A DNA stretch of 18,061 nt from DASTRU01 sp035761045 (GCA_035761045.1 DASTRU010000175.1:1-18061); one strand, 5' to 3'; positions 1 through 8,072 are shown, numbered from the stretch's first letter. Notes: generated from the sequence alone by a model not told the origin. Numbers and translations: made by a program.

Positions 1-60
1 ACACGCGCACGCACGAGTACCGCCGGCGCGTGTAATTAAAAACGCGAGTGCGTGGTGATG

Positions 61-85
61 AAAAAGGGCCCTGACGGGCCCTTTT
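61..85 (-). terminator. Rho-independent terminator after nagZ
   Basis: A perfect 10-bp inverted repeat (62-71 with 76-85) encloses a 4-nt loop. On the minus strand it reads AAAAGGGCCC, GTCA, GGGCCCTTTT, with one further T, so a GC-rich stem is followed directly by a T run. It lies 26 bases past the nagZ stop codon and is the only strong intrinsic terminator I found in the window, so it probably ends the whole transcript. The A/T symmetry means it could also act on plus-strand transcripts. Confidence 0.9.
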
Positions 86-111
86 CATTTTTAAACGGAT
101 TAGTTAGCGAA

Positions 112-1191
112 TTAGATTTTCTTAAGCGTTTTAAACGCCGCGGCGAAACGATCGCTGGCGTGCAAAGCTTCCCATGCGAGGGCCGGGCCAACCGGTTGCA
201 AGGCGGCGATACGCGCCGCGCTGGCTGCATCCGGAGCGCGCTTAAGACCATCCAACAGCCGGTCTGCTTTCGAAGGGCTGTTGCAGATCAACACCATGTC
301 GCAACCTGCATCCAGCGCGGCGTGAGCGGACGACACGACATCACCGGCGGCGCGGGCACCCTCCATCGCCAAATCGTCACTGAAAATCGCGCCAGCAAAG
401 CCTAAACGGCGACGCAAAATGTCGTTCAGCCAGATCGACGAGAAACCCGCCGGCTTGGCATCCACCTTTGGATACACCACATGCGCGGGCATGACCGCCG
501 GAAGTGAGAGACCGAGCCAATCGTACGGCGCGGCGTCGTCGGCAAGAATGGCTTCGAGCGAGCGGTCGTCCACCGGCAAGGCGTGATGCGAATCGGCTTC
601 AGCCCATCCATGCGCGGGAAAATGTTTGCCGCACGCGGCCATGCCGGCGATTTGCATTCCGTGCATCAGCGACTTCGCAAGCAGCATCACGGTGCGCGGG
701 TCGGAATGAAAGGCCCGGTCGCCGATGACTTTCGAGCGGCCCCAGTCCAAATCGAGCACGGGCGCGAAACTCAAACCGATGCCGCATGCGCGCAACTCCG
801 AGGCGAGGATGAAACCCATCTCGGTCGCCGCCTTGATCGCCGCGATACGACCGGCGGATTCATCGCGATCCCACAACTGCCCGAGGCGACGCATCGGCGG
901 TAAGGTGGTGAATCCGTCGGAACGAAAGCGTTGCACGCGTCCGCCCTCATGATCAACCGCGATCAATACGCCAGGCCGCGCTTCGGCAATGTCTTGCGTG
1001 AGGCGGCATAGCTGCTCGCGCGACTCGAAGTTACGCGTGAACAAGATGACGCCGCCGGTATTCGGATGCTGAAGACGCCGGCGGTCGGCGTCGTTCAAAA
1101 CGGTGCCTTCGATATCCAACATTACCGGGCCAAGCGGCGCGGCAGCGGAAGCAGGTGCGGTGGCGGTCATAAGAGCGGTTGCCGAGGACAT
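112..1191 (-). CDS. nagZ: Beta-N-acetylhexosaminidase NagZ (GH3)
   Basis: This is a cytoplasmic glycoside hydrolase family 3 enzyme. It removes N-acetylglucosamine from anhydro-muropeptides during peptidoglycan recycling. The single TIM-barrel domain spans about residues 20-340. Visible motifs are AVDHEGGRVQRF (78-89), the VIGDRAF substrate loop (155-161), KHF (189-191), the D-S-H general acid/base loop (200-202) and FSDDLAMEGA (270-279), where Asp272 is the expected nucleophile. The usual KH-[FI]-PGHG motif reads KHFPAHG here, a Gly-to-Ala change. The start is uncertain: ATG at 1191 has no clear Shine-Dalgarno sequence, and Met8 or a start close to GPVMLDIEG (21-29) would also fit the family. 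The first 20 residues are Ala/Thr-rich and unlikely to be part of the fold. It is the last gene of the run, 64 bases past acpS, and is followed by the terminator at 61-85. Confidence 0.95.
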   Translation of the reverse strand: MSSATALMTATAPASAAAPLGPVMLDIEGTVLNDADRRRLQHPNTGGVILFTRNFESREQLCRLTQDIAEARPGVLIAVDHEGGRVQRFRSDGFTTLPPMRRLGQLWDRDESAGRIAAIKAATEMGFILASELRACGIGLSFAPVLDLDWGRSKVIGDRAFHSDPRTVMLLAKSLMHGMQIAGMAACGKHFPAHGWAEADSHHALPVDDRSLEAILADDAAPYDWLGLSLPAVMPAHVVYPKVDAKPAGFSSIWLNDILRRRLGFAGAIFSDDLAMEGARAAGDVVSSAHAALDAGCDMVLICNSPSKADRLLDGLKRAPDAASAARIAALQPVGPALAWEALHASDRFAAAFKTLKKI

Positions 1192-1255
1192 GGGCGGTGG
1201 ATGAAGCCCCGCAGTCTAGCGCCCGGACCTCGTTCAGGAAAGGTTGGGAATGTGA

Positions 1256-1693
1256 TTAAGTGGTGAAGAACGAGTAAGTGTCGTCCGATCCATGATTTGG
1301 CATGTTATTTGAGACGAGCACGAACGCCACGGCGAACAAACGCTCGTCCGACACGGAGACTTGCGCGCTCCACCCCCGGGCGGCCATCCATGAGGCAAGT
1401 TCGCCATGCGGGATAAGCATCGGACGACCGGAGGGTTCGTTCAGCATCTCGATCGCTCGCCACCGCATTGGGGAGCGCAATCCGAGCCCGATCGCTTTGG
1501 AAAAAGCTTCCTTGGCCGCGAATCGCGTCGCTAGGAAAGCGATTCCCCTCGCCTCGCTGCGGCCGCGGCGCACGTGATATTTGCGCAGCTCTTGCGGGCC
1601 AAGGATGCGTTCGGCGAATCGGTCGCCATGACGTTCGCACGCGGCCGCGATGCGACCGATCTCGATGATGTCGGTGCCAATGCCGACGATCAT
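1256..1693 (-). CDS. acpS: Holo-[acyl-carrier-protein] synthase AcpS
   Basis: AcpS transfers the 4'-phosphopantetheine group from coenzyme A to the conserved serine of apo-ACP, making the carrier usable for fatty acid synthesis. Two family motifs are clear: GIGTDIIEIGRI at residues 4-15, with magnesium ligand Asp8, and FAAKEAFSKAIG at 58-69, with Glu62. At 145 residues it is about 20 longer than the usual 120-126. The extra residues form a polar C-terminal tail after the last beta strand (AVAFVLV, 121-127). Its ATG overlaps the pdxJ stop as ATGA, so translation is probably coupled to pdxJ. Its substrate AcpP is encoded about 12 kb upstream in the same run. Confidence 0.96.
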   Translation of the reverse strand: MIVGIGTDIIEIGRIAAACERHGDRFAERILGPQELRKYHVRRGRSEARGIAFLATRFAAKEAFSKAIGLGLRSPMRWRAIEMLNEPSGRPMLIPHGELASWMAARGWSAQVSVSDERLFAVAFVLVSNNMPNHGSDDTYSFFTT

Positions 1694-2427
1694 CGCGACG
1701 GTCCGAGTCGCGCGCGAATCATGGCCGCCTTCATGTCGCGCACCGCTTTATCGAGCCCGTCGAATACGGCTTGGGCGATCAACGCATGGCCGATGTTGAG
1801 CTCGGCGATACCGTCGATCGCCGCGATGGCTCCGACGTTGCCAAGATGCAATCCGTGCCCCGCGTTGACCTTGAGGCCGGCGCGCAGTCCAGCCGTGACT
1901 CCGGCACGTATGCGGCTCAACTCGCGTTCGCGCTGAATTGCGTCGGTGGCATCGGCGTAAGCGCCGGTATGCAGTTCGATCACTGTGGCGCCCGCTTCCG
2001 CCGCGGCGTCGATTTGCCGAGGATCGGCATCGATGAACAAGGAAACGCGGATTCCAGCGCTTTTCAAGGTGGCCACGGCTTCGCGCACGGTGGGCAATGC
2101 GCCGGCCACGTCCAGTCCACCTTCGGTCGTGATTTCGGCACGCCGTTCGGGAACGAGGCAGACGTCTTGAGGCCGCACCTCGCACGCGAACGCGATCATC
2201 TCCGGCGTGACGGCTGATTCGAGATTCATGCGCGTGCGTAACAGCGGTCGCATGCGCCGTACATCCTCGTCGCGAATATGGCGACGGTCCTCGCGTAGAT
2301 GCAGCGTGATGGCGTCCGCCCCCGCGTCCTCGGCGCGCAACGCGGCTTCGACGGGATCGGGATACGAGGTGCCACGGGCATTGCGCAAGGTGGCGACGTG
2401 GTCGATGTTGACGCCGAGTTCGATCAT
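1690..2427 (-). CDS. pdxJ: Pyridoxine 5'-phosphate synthase PdxJ
   Basis: PdxJ condenses 1-deoxy-D-xylulose 5-phosphate with 3-amino-2-oxopropyl phosphate to make pyridoxine 5'-phosphate, the last ring-forming step of DXP-dependent vitamin B6 synthesis. It is a cytoplasmic TIM-barrel enzyme. The N-terminal signature LGVNIDHVATLRNARGTSYP is at residues 4-23. Expected active-site positions are His43 in TLHLREDRRHI, Glu70 in RMNLES and His191 in NAGHGLHLGN. The length, 245 residues, is normal. The gene is packed between recO and acpS, with ATGA overlaps at both ends. PdxJ is often found next to AcpS in proteobacteria, although the two enzymes belong to different pathways. Confidence 0.97.
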   Translation of the reverse strand: MIELGVNIDHVATLRNARGTSYPDPVEAALRAEDAGADAITLHLREDRRHIRDEDVRRMRPLLRTRMNLESAVTPEMIAFACEVRPQDVCLVPERRAEITTEGGLDVAGALPTVREAVATLKSAGIRVSLFIDADPRQIDAAAEAGATVIELHTGAYADATDAIQRERELSRIRAGVTAGLRAGLKVNAGHGLHLGNVGAIAAIDGIAELNIGHALIAQAVFDGLDKAVRDMKAAMIRARLGPSR

Positions 2428-3188
2428 AGGGCGTGAAGGTCAATCAAGATTTGACGGGCGTTGATTGGGCGGCCCGTAAGCGCGTGGTTGATGAGTGAAC
2501 GCATGAGCTGTTTGCTTTGCTGGGCGGTGCGCGGACGGCCAAAGTCGTCGGCGGCGAGATCGAGCAAGGTACGTCCTTCCACCACTGGCAAATCCCCTTC
2601 GTTGGCGCGCATGGGGCGAATACCGTACTCGGGCACGCATACGTAATGCACATCGGGCTCTACGGGTGTTCCGTTCGCGCAACGCGTCCAATCGATACCG
2701 AGCCCAATCGCGGCGAGAAGCGCTCGTTCGAAGCTGCGCAAAATCGCTTCGTCGCAAGCGCCAAGCCCGAGCCGCGCGAGCGTACGCACGTATGCGTCGA
2801 ATAAGTCCTCGTGCGCGTCCTCGCGCGCCAGCAAGCGCAACAGGAGTTCGTTGCAATAAAACCCACATAACAACGCTCTGCCACGCAAAGGTGCCTGGCC
2901 GCCCACCCAATGCGCGCCGGTGAGCGTTTTTACGTCGCCGCGTCCCGTCCAGTCGAGCAGCAACGGCTGCAGCGAGCTCAACGCGTTACGCAGCGCGGAG
3001 TGTGGGCGTTTGGCTCCCTTGGCGATCAACGCCACGCGTCCGTGATGACGCGTGAACACTTGCGCGACGAGACTGGTTTCCTTGTACGGCGTGGCATGCA
3101 GTACGTAGCCAGGCTCGTGATGAATGCGGATTTGCGGCGCGCGTTGACGGGATGCTGGCACTCGCGCCGTCGCGGCCGTGTCGTTCAT
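2424..3188 (-). CDS. recO: DNA repair protein RecO
   Basis: RecO works with RecR to load RecA onto single-stranded DNA coated with SSB in the RecF pathway of recombinational repair. The N-terminal OB-fold region is recognisable at about residues 20-95 (GYVLHATPYKETS, then FTRHHGRVALIAKGAKR). A helical C-terminal domain follows, ending near GRPINARQILIDLHAL. The length of 254 residues is close to the usual 230-250. About 18 variable residues precede the OB fold. The ATG overlaps the era stop (ATGA) and the recO stop overlaps the pdxJ ATG in the same way. The era-recO-pdxJ order is a common proteobacterial arrangement and supports the call. Confidence 0.93.
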   Translation of the reverse strand: MNDTAATARVPASRQRAPQIRIHHEPGYVLHATPYKETSLVAQVFTRHHGRVALIAKGAKRPHSALRNALSSLQPLLLDWTGRGDVKTLTGAHWVGGQAPLRGRALLCGFYCNELLLRLLAREDAHEDLFDAYVRTLARLGLGACDEAILRSFERALLAAIGLGIDWTRCANGTPVEPDVHYVCVPEYGIRPMRANEGDLPVVEGRTLLDLAADDFGRPRTAQQSKQLMRSLINHALTGRPINARQILIDLHAL

Positions 3189-4135
3189 TCGTAACCCGCC
3201 GCCTTGACCGCCGCTTCGTTATCGGCCCAGCCACTACGGGTTTTGACCCACACTTCGAGAAACACCTTGGCGTCTAGCAAACGTTCAAGCTCGACCCGCG
3301 CTTCCGACGCGATGCGCTTGATACGTTCACCGCCCGCGCCGATCACGATGGCCTTTTGGCTCGCCGCGTCGACGACGATGGCGGCGTTGATCCGATGCAA
3401 GCGCCCTTCCTCCTCGTAGCGTTCGATCTCGACCGTGCTGTGATACGGCACTTCGTCGCCCACCAAGCGAAATAATTTCTCGCGCACGATTTCGGAAGCG
3501 ATGAAACGCGCGCTGCGATCGGTGAAGTCGTCGGCGCTGAACATCGGCGCTTGTTGGGGAAGATGCTGGCGTGCTTCGGCGAGCAAGGCGTCAAGGCCAT
3601 GCTTGCGCGTGGACGAAAGCGGCACGACCGCCGCGAACGCGCGCGCTTCCGCCACCTTAGCGACAAATGGCAGCAAGGACTCGCGCGGGCCGGCGAGATC
3701 GGTTTTGCTGATTGCTAGGATCGTGGGAGTTTCTTGCGGAATGCGTTCCAACACCTTGCGGTCGGCGGGCGTCCATCGATGAGCTTCGACGACGAACAGC
3801 ACGCAGTCCACGTCGGCCAAAGTGGTCGTGACCGCGCGGTTCATCGCGCGGTTCAACGCATTGCCATGGCGGGTTTGATAGCCCGGAGTGTCGACGAAAA
3901 TAAATTGCGCGTCTTGGGTCGTCAAAATGCCGTGAATGCGATGACGCGTGGTCTGCGCCTTATCGGCCGTAATGCTGACTTTTTGCCCGACCAATGCGTT
4001 GACGAGCGTGGATTTGCCAACGTTGGGGCGCCCCACGACCGCGACATAGCCGGTACGAAAATTAGGCGCATGCGTGGGCAATGCACTAGCGGCGGTGTCT
4101 TCGCTCACGATCGCATCACGAAGTTGAATCGACAT
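3185..4135 (-). CDS. era: GTPase Era, 30S ribosome assembly
   Basis: Era is an essential GTPase that binds the 3' end of 16S rRNA through a KH domain and helps mature the small ribosomal subunit. Domains in order are a variable N-terminus (1-27), the G domain (28-195) and the KH domain (about 215-305). G1 is GRPNVGKS (35-42), switch I is around TTRHRIHGI (62-70) and G3 is DTPG (82-85). G4 is unusual: SKTD (143-146) in place of NKxD. G5 reads SST (174-176) instead of the common SA. The KH GxxG loop is GAGG (266-269), where a basic residue is usual, and is followed by the well-kept ERIKRIASEAR and VFLEVWVKTRSGWADNE. It overlaps the end of rnc by 20 bases and the start of recO by ATGA. Confidence 0.96.
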   Translation of the reverse strand: MSIQLRDAIVSEDTAASALPTHAPNFRTGYVAVVGRPNVGKSTLVNALVGQKVSITADKAQTTRHRIHGILTTQDAQFIFVDTPGYQTRHGNALNRAMNRAVTTTLADVDCVLFVVEAHRWTPADRKVLERIPQETPTILAISKTDLAGPRESLLPFVAKVAEARAFAAVVPLSSTRKHGLDALLAEARQHLPQQAPMFSADDFTDRSARFIASEIVREKLFRLVGDEVPYHSTVEIERYEEEGRLHRINAAIVVDAASQKAIVIGAGGERIKRIASEARVELERLLDAKVFLEVWVKTRSGWADNEAAVKAAGYE

Positions 4136-4982
4136 CGCTTGGTGCGACAGGCGGTGCAGCCGCGTCGTCAGCCGCGGCGGCCATCGCGACTTGCGATGCT
4201 TGTAGCGTCGCGTCGGCCTTGGCGATTTGTCCGTTCACGGTTGTTTTTGTTGTCGCGCGCGTTTTCTTCGCGACTCGGCCGCCACGCGTCTTGCGAACGC
4301 TTGCCGGGTGCTCGATCATGCATGCTTCAAGCGCGAGTTTCGCGGCGGCTTGTTCCGCCGCGCGTCGACTGCCGCCCAGACCCTTGACTTGGACATTGAG
4401 TTTAGGAATCGCGCATTCGACCTCGAATTCCTGGTTATGCGCGGCGCCATGCGTCGCGGTCACGCTATACAGCGGTAGCGCGAGGTGATGGCTTTGCAAG
4501 AATTCCTGTAACAGCGTTTTGGCGTCCTTGCCTAAGGTTTTGGGGTTGACGGTATCGAGCACTGGCTTGTACAAGCGCGCGATGGCGTTGAACGCAGCGT
4601 CGAATCCGCTATCGAGAAAAATCGCGCCGAATAAGGCTTCGAGTGCATCGGCCAAGATGGACGGTCTGCGAAAGCCGCCGCTTTTAAGCTCGCCGCCGCC
4701 GAGGCGCAAGTAGTCGCTCAACCCAAGTTTTTGCGCGATTTCGTACAACGATTGTTGACGAACTAAATTCGCGCGCAGGCGCGATAAGTCGCCTTCGTCG
4801 ATGTCGGAAAAACGATCAAACAACAACCGCGCGATCGTGCAATTCAAAACGGCGTCGCCGAGAAACTCGAGTCGTTCGTTATGCACGCCGCTATGGCTGC
4901 GATGCGTCAGCGCCTGTTCAAGAAGCGCTGGATTCTTGAAGGTATGGGCGAGCCGTTCGTTAAGAGGCTGAAGTTCTCGCAT
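4116..4982 (-). CDS. rnc: Ribonuclease III with a long C-terminal tail
   Basis: RNase III cleaves double-stranded RNA, processes the rRNA precursor and turns over structured mRNAs. The nuclease domain (about 1-150) contains NERLEFLGDAVL (35-46) and LADALEALFGAIFLD (110-124). Glu39, Asp43, Asp112 and Glu115 match the expected metal-binding positions. The double-stranded RNA-binding domain runs from about 153 to 221 (DAKTLLQEFLQ to AAKLALEAC). A tail of about 65 residues follows: first rich in Lys/Arg/Thr (229-247), then rich in Ala/Asp/Pro. This makes the protein 288 residues, against 226 in E. coli. The gene starts 16 bases after the DUF4845 gene and overlaps era by 20 bases, the usual rnc-era pairing. 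Confidence 0.97.
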   Translation of the reverse strand: MRELQPLNERLAHTFKNPALLEQALTHRSHSGVHNERLEFLGDAVLNCTIARLLFDRFSDIDEGDLSRLRANLVRQQSLYEIAQKLGLSDYLRLGGGELKSGGFRRPSILADALEALFGAIFLDSGFDAAFNAIARLYKPVLDTVNPKTLGKDAKTLLQEFLQSHHLALPLYSVTATHGAAHNQEFEVECAIPKLNVQVKGLGGSRRAAEQAAAKLALEACMIEHPASVRKTRGGRVAKKTRATTKTTVNGQIAKADATLQASQVAMAAAADDAAAPPVAPSDVDSTS

Positions 4983-4998
4983 AGGCTCGCGGCGTTGA

Positions 4999-5349
4999 TT
5001 AACGCGTCTTGCTGCTGCCCTCGTAGTCGATCACGAGACTGACCGGCCCGAACAGCGGTAGCTTTTTTTCGTAGGCGAAACGGATAACGATTTCGCCTTT
5101 CGTGTCCTTGGTGATGTCAAGGTCCTTACCCGTCAGCGTGGTGATGTAACCCGCCTGCACGGAACGATCGAACGACGCCCGGATCTCGGGCACCGTGGTG
5201 CCGGCGTCTTTCGCAAGGTTCACCGCCTTTTTAATCTCTTGATACTCCGCGAACGACGGCACCACCTGCATACCGACGATCACGCCCAGCGCAATGATCC
5301 CGCCAATAACCATCAACCCCAACAAGCTCACGCCGCGTTGCTTTTGCAT
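4999..5349 (-). CDS. DUF4845 pilin-like membrane protein
   Basis: This is a small protein of unknown function. It matches, from memory, the DUF4845 proteins that sit between lepB and rnc in Betaproteobacteria. It starts MQKQRGVSLLGLMVIGG. A short basic head and a hydrophobic helix (about residues 7-31) resemble a type IV pilin or pseudopilin N-terminus, although the prepilin peptidase site is not convincing. A small polar domain (32-116) follows, probably outside the membrane. A good Shine-Dalgarno sequence, AGGGGA at 5354-5359, lies 4 bases before the ATG, so this gene can initiate independently. It is 45 bases after lepB and 16 before rnc. The neighbour LepB might process or share substrates with it, but that is conjecture. 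Confidence 0.85.
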   Translation of the reverse strand: MQKQRGVSLLGLMVIGGIIALGVIVGMQVVPSFAEYQEIKKAVNLAKDAGTTVPEIRASFDRSVQAGYITTLTGKDLDITKDTKGEIVIRFAYEKKLPLFGPVSLVIDYEGSSKTR

Positions 5350-5394
5350 GTCTTCCCCTGCGTTGGTTTCTAAGGTTTTTAGGTAACGCTGCTG

Positions 5395-6267
5395 CTAATG
5401 AAAACGGCCAATACGCGATAAATCACTAAAGTTCATCCACACGAAAAACGCCTTACCCACGATGTTTTTCTCGGGCACGAAGCCCCAAAAGCGCGAGTCG
5501 AGGCTGTTGTCGCGATTGTCTCCCATCATGAAGTAGTGACCGGGCGGTACTTTGCACCGGACGCCGCGGCTATTGTAGGTGCATGCCTCGCGGAACGGAT
5601 ACGACTCGGGCACAATCTCCATCGCCCGGCCGTCTTCGATCAAGACGCGATGATCGCCCTCGCTGAACTTTTCGACGTATTGGTCAGCATAGGCCAGACG
5701 GTCCGCGTCGAAGTAATCGTCCATGCGCTGGGTAGCGACGGGTTTGCCGTTGATCGTGAGCCGTTTGTTTTCGTACACCACTTCGTCGCCGGGTAACCCC
5801 ACCACGCGCTTGATGTAATCGAGCGTCTCGTCCTTCGGATAGCGAAACACCATGACGTCGCCGCGCTTAGGCAGGCTCACGTCCACGACTTTAGTGTTGA
5901 CCACCGGTAAACGAATGCCATAGACGAATTTATTGACGAGGATGAGATCGCCCACCACGAGCGTTGGAATCATCGATCCCGACGGAATACGAAAAGGCTC
6001 TACGACAAACGACCGTAGAAAAAACACCGCCGCGATCACCGGGAAAAAGCCACCCGTGTATTCAACCCATGCCGGGCGTTTGGTTAACCGCTCGTACAAC
6101 GACGATCGGGCCGCGCCGCTATCGGGCGAGCGTTGCGTTTGTTGATCAAACGCCGCCATGGCGACCTTGGCGTGCGCCAAGCGTTGTTTACGAAGATAAA
6201 AATAATCGATGAACCAGATGATGCCGGTCAGCGTGGTGAGTACGAGCAGGATCAGCGCGAAATTCAT
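5395..6267 (-). CDS. lepB: Signal peptidase I LepB
   Basis: LepB cuts signal peptides from proteins exported by Sec or Tat, using a Ser/Lys dyad on the periplasmic face of the inner membrane. Two membrane segments are visible: residues 2-25 and about 72-87. The catalytic motif RIPSGSMIPTL (93-103) gives Ser98 as nucleophile. LDYIKRVVGLPGDEV (149-163) gives Lys153 as general base. GDNRDNSLDSRFWGFV near the C-terminus is family box E. The 290-residue length is within the family range. Its ATG overlaps the lepA stop (ATGA), with GAGG a few bases upstream inside lepA. The lepA-lepB pair is a classical operon. Likely local clients include MucD and RseB, whose genes lie just upstream in the run. 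Confidence 0.97.
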   Translation of the reverse strand: MNFALILLVLTTLTGIIWFIDYFYLRKQRLAHAKVAMAAFDQQTQRSPDSGAARSSLYERLTKRPAWVEYTGGFFPVIAAVFFLRSFVVEPFRIPSGSMIPTLVVGDLILVNKFVYGIRLPVVNTKVVDVSLPKRGDVMVFRYPKDETLDYIKRVVGLPGDEVVYENKRLTINGKPVATQRMDDYFDADRLAYADQYVEKFSEGDHRVLIEDGRAMEIVPESYPFREACTYNSRGVRCKVPPGHYFMMGDNRDNSLDSRFWGFVPEKNIVGKAFFVWMNFSDLSRIGRFH

Positions 6268-8072
6268 TTGTCCTCGACTTGCAGGATCGCGAGGAACGCC
6301 TCCTGCGGAATCTCGACGGTGCCGACTTGTTTCATGCGTTTCTTGCCGGCCTTTTGTTTTTCCAACAGCTTTTTCTTACGCGTGATGTCGCCGCCATAAC
6401 ATTTGGCGAGCACGTTCTTGCGCATGGCTTTAATGTTCTCGCGCGCAATGATGTCCGCGCCAATCGCGGCTTGAATCGCGACGTCGTACATCTGACGCGG
6501 AATCAGTTCGCGCATCTTGGACGCAACCTCTCGGCCACGCGACCGCGCGTTGGCGCGGTGAACGATGATCGACAGCGCGTCCACCCGATCGGAGTTGATG
6601 AGCATGTCGACCTTGACCACATCGGCTGCGCGGTACTCCTTGAACTCGTAGTCCATCGACGCATAACCGCGCGACACCGACTTTAGGCGATCGAAAAAGT
6701 CGAGCACGATTTCCGCGAGCGGAATTTCGTACGTCAGCATCACCTGCCGGCCGTGATACTGCATGTCGATTTGCACGCCGCGCTTGCCGGTGCACAGCGT
6801 GATCACGCTGCCGACGTAGTCCTGCGGCATGTACAGATGCACGGTAACGATCGGCTCGCGAATTTCCTCGATGCGGCCGGGCTCGGGCATCTTGGAGGGG
6901 TTATCGATCGTGACGATCGTTCCATCGCGCAACAACACTTCGTAGACAACCGAAGGCGCGGTCGTGATCAAGTCTTGATCGAACTCGCGCTCGAGGCGCT
7001 CTTGCACGATGTCCATATGCAAGAGGCCAAGGAACCCGCAACGAAAGCCAAAGCCCAGCGCTTGCGAAACCTCGGGTTCGTAATGCAAGGCGCTGTCGTT
7101 GAGTTTTAGCTTTTCGAGCGAATCGCGCAGCGCTTCGTATTGATTGGACTCGACGGGGAACAATCCGGCGAACACTTGCGGCTTGGCTTCCTTAAAGCCA
7201 GGCAGCGGCTCGCTCGCGCCCTTGGTGGCGAGCGTGATCGTGTCGCCCACCTTGGCGGCTTGCAGTTCCTTGATGCCCGCGATCACGAAGCCGACTTCAC
7301 CAGTGCGCAACGCATCGCGCGATTGCGATTTGGGTGTGAATACGCCGACTTGTTCGCACAAATACGTGGCGCCCGTCGCCATCAACAAAATCTTGTCCTT
7401 GGGCTTGAGCGCGCCGTTGACGACGCGTACGAGCATGACCACGCCGACGTAATTATCGAACCATGAATCGATGACGAGCGCCTGTAACGGCGCGTCCTCG
7501 CGCCCTCCGTTGCGGCCTAAATGCGGCGGCGGAATGCGCGCGATAACGGCTTCGAGAATCTCGTCGATGCCCACGCCCGTTTTCGCCGACGCGGCGATCG
7601 CATCTGACGCATCGATCCCAATCACGTCTTCGATTTCTTCTTTCGCGCGTTCAGGATCGGCCTGCGGCAAGTCGATCTTGTTCAAGACCGGCACGATCTC
7701 GACGCCAAGATCGATCGCGGTATAGCAATTGGCGACGGTTTGCGCCTCGACGCCTTGCGACGAATCCACGACGAGCAAGGCGCCCTCGCACGCGCTTAAT
7801 GAGCGCGAGACTTCGTAGCTGAAGTCGACGTGGCCCGGCGTGTCGATGAGATTGAGGTTGTAGACCTGGCCGTCCTTGGCTTTGTATTGCAAGGCGGCGG
7901 TTTGCGCTTTGATGGTGATGCCGCGCTCGCGCTCTAGGTCCATCGAGTCGAGCACTTGCTCTTCCATTTCGCGGTCGGACAAGCCGCCGCAGCGTTGGAT
8001 GATTCGATCGGCAAGCGTGGACTTGCCGTGATCGATATGAGCAATGATCGAGAAATTACGGATGTGCTGCAT
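6264..8072 (-). CDS. lepA: Elongation factor 4 (LepA)
   Basis: LepA is a ribosome-binding translational GTPase related to EF-G, implicated in translation fidelity and 30S biogenesis. G-domain motifs are AHIDHGKST (11-19), DTPGHVDF and NKIDLP. These are followed by the EF-G-like domains and the LepA-specific C-terminal region containing CYGGDITRKKKLLEKQKAGK. I place the start at ATG 8072, giving MQHIRNFSIIAHIDHGKST and 602 residues, which matches the family start and length. An upstream in-frame GTG at 8108 would add 12 unlikely residues. An AGGG lies close before the chosen ATG. It is separated from mucD by 96 bases that include a candidate promoter, and its stop overlaps lepB. Confidence 0.97.
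   Translation of the reverse strand: MQHIRNFSIIAHIDHGKSTLADRIIQRCGGLSDREMEEQVLDSMDLERERGITIKAQTAALQYKAKDGQVYNLNLIDTPGHVDFSYEVSRSLSACEGALLVVDSSQGVEAQTVANCYTAIDLGVEIVPVLNKIDLPQADPERAKEEIEDVIGIDASDAIAASAKTGVGIDEILEAVIARIPPPHLGRNGGREDAPLQALVIDSWFDNYVGVVMLVRVVNGALKPKDKILLMATGATYLCEQVGVFTPKSQSRDALRTGEVGFVIAGIKELQAAKVGDTITLATKGASEPLPGFKEAKPQVFAGLFPVESNQYEALRDSLEKLKLNDSALHYEPEVSQALGFGFRCGFLGLLHMDIVQERLEREFDQDLITTAPSVVYEVLLRDGTIVTIDNPSKMPEPGRIEEIREPIVTVHLYMPQDYVGSVITLCTGKRGVQIDMQYHGRQVMLTYEIPLAEIVLDFFDRLKSVSRGYASMDYEFKEYRAADVVKVDMLINSDRVDALSIIVHRANARSRGREVASKMRELIPRQMYDVAIQAAIGADIIARENIKAMRKNVLAKCYGGDITRKKKLLEKQKAGKKRMKQVGTVEIPQEAFLAILQVEDK

Noticed and set aside
1213..1218. TAGACT as a -10 element for nagZ in the 64-base acpS-nagZ gap
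   Set aside because: The hexamer is only moderate and the sequence at -35 is poor; not enough to call a promoter.
3734..4387. 217-residue plus-strand ORF opposite era and rnc, and other long plus-strand ORFs (for example 13481-13936, 8199-8897)
   Set aside because: They are opposite well-established genes, have Arg/Ala/His-rich shadow composition, and show no recognisable domain or ribosome binding site.
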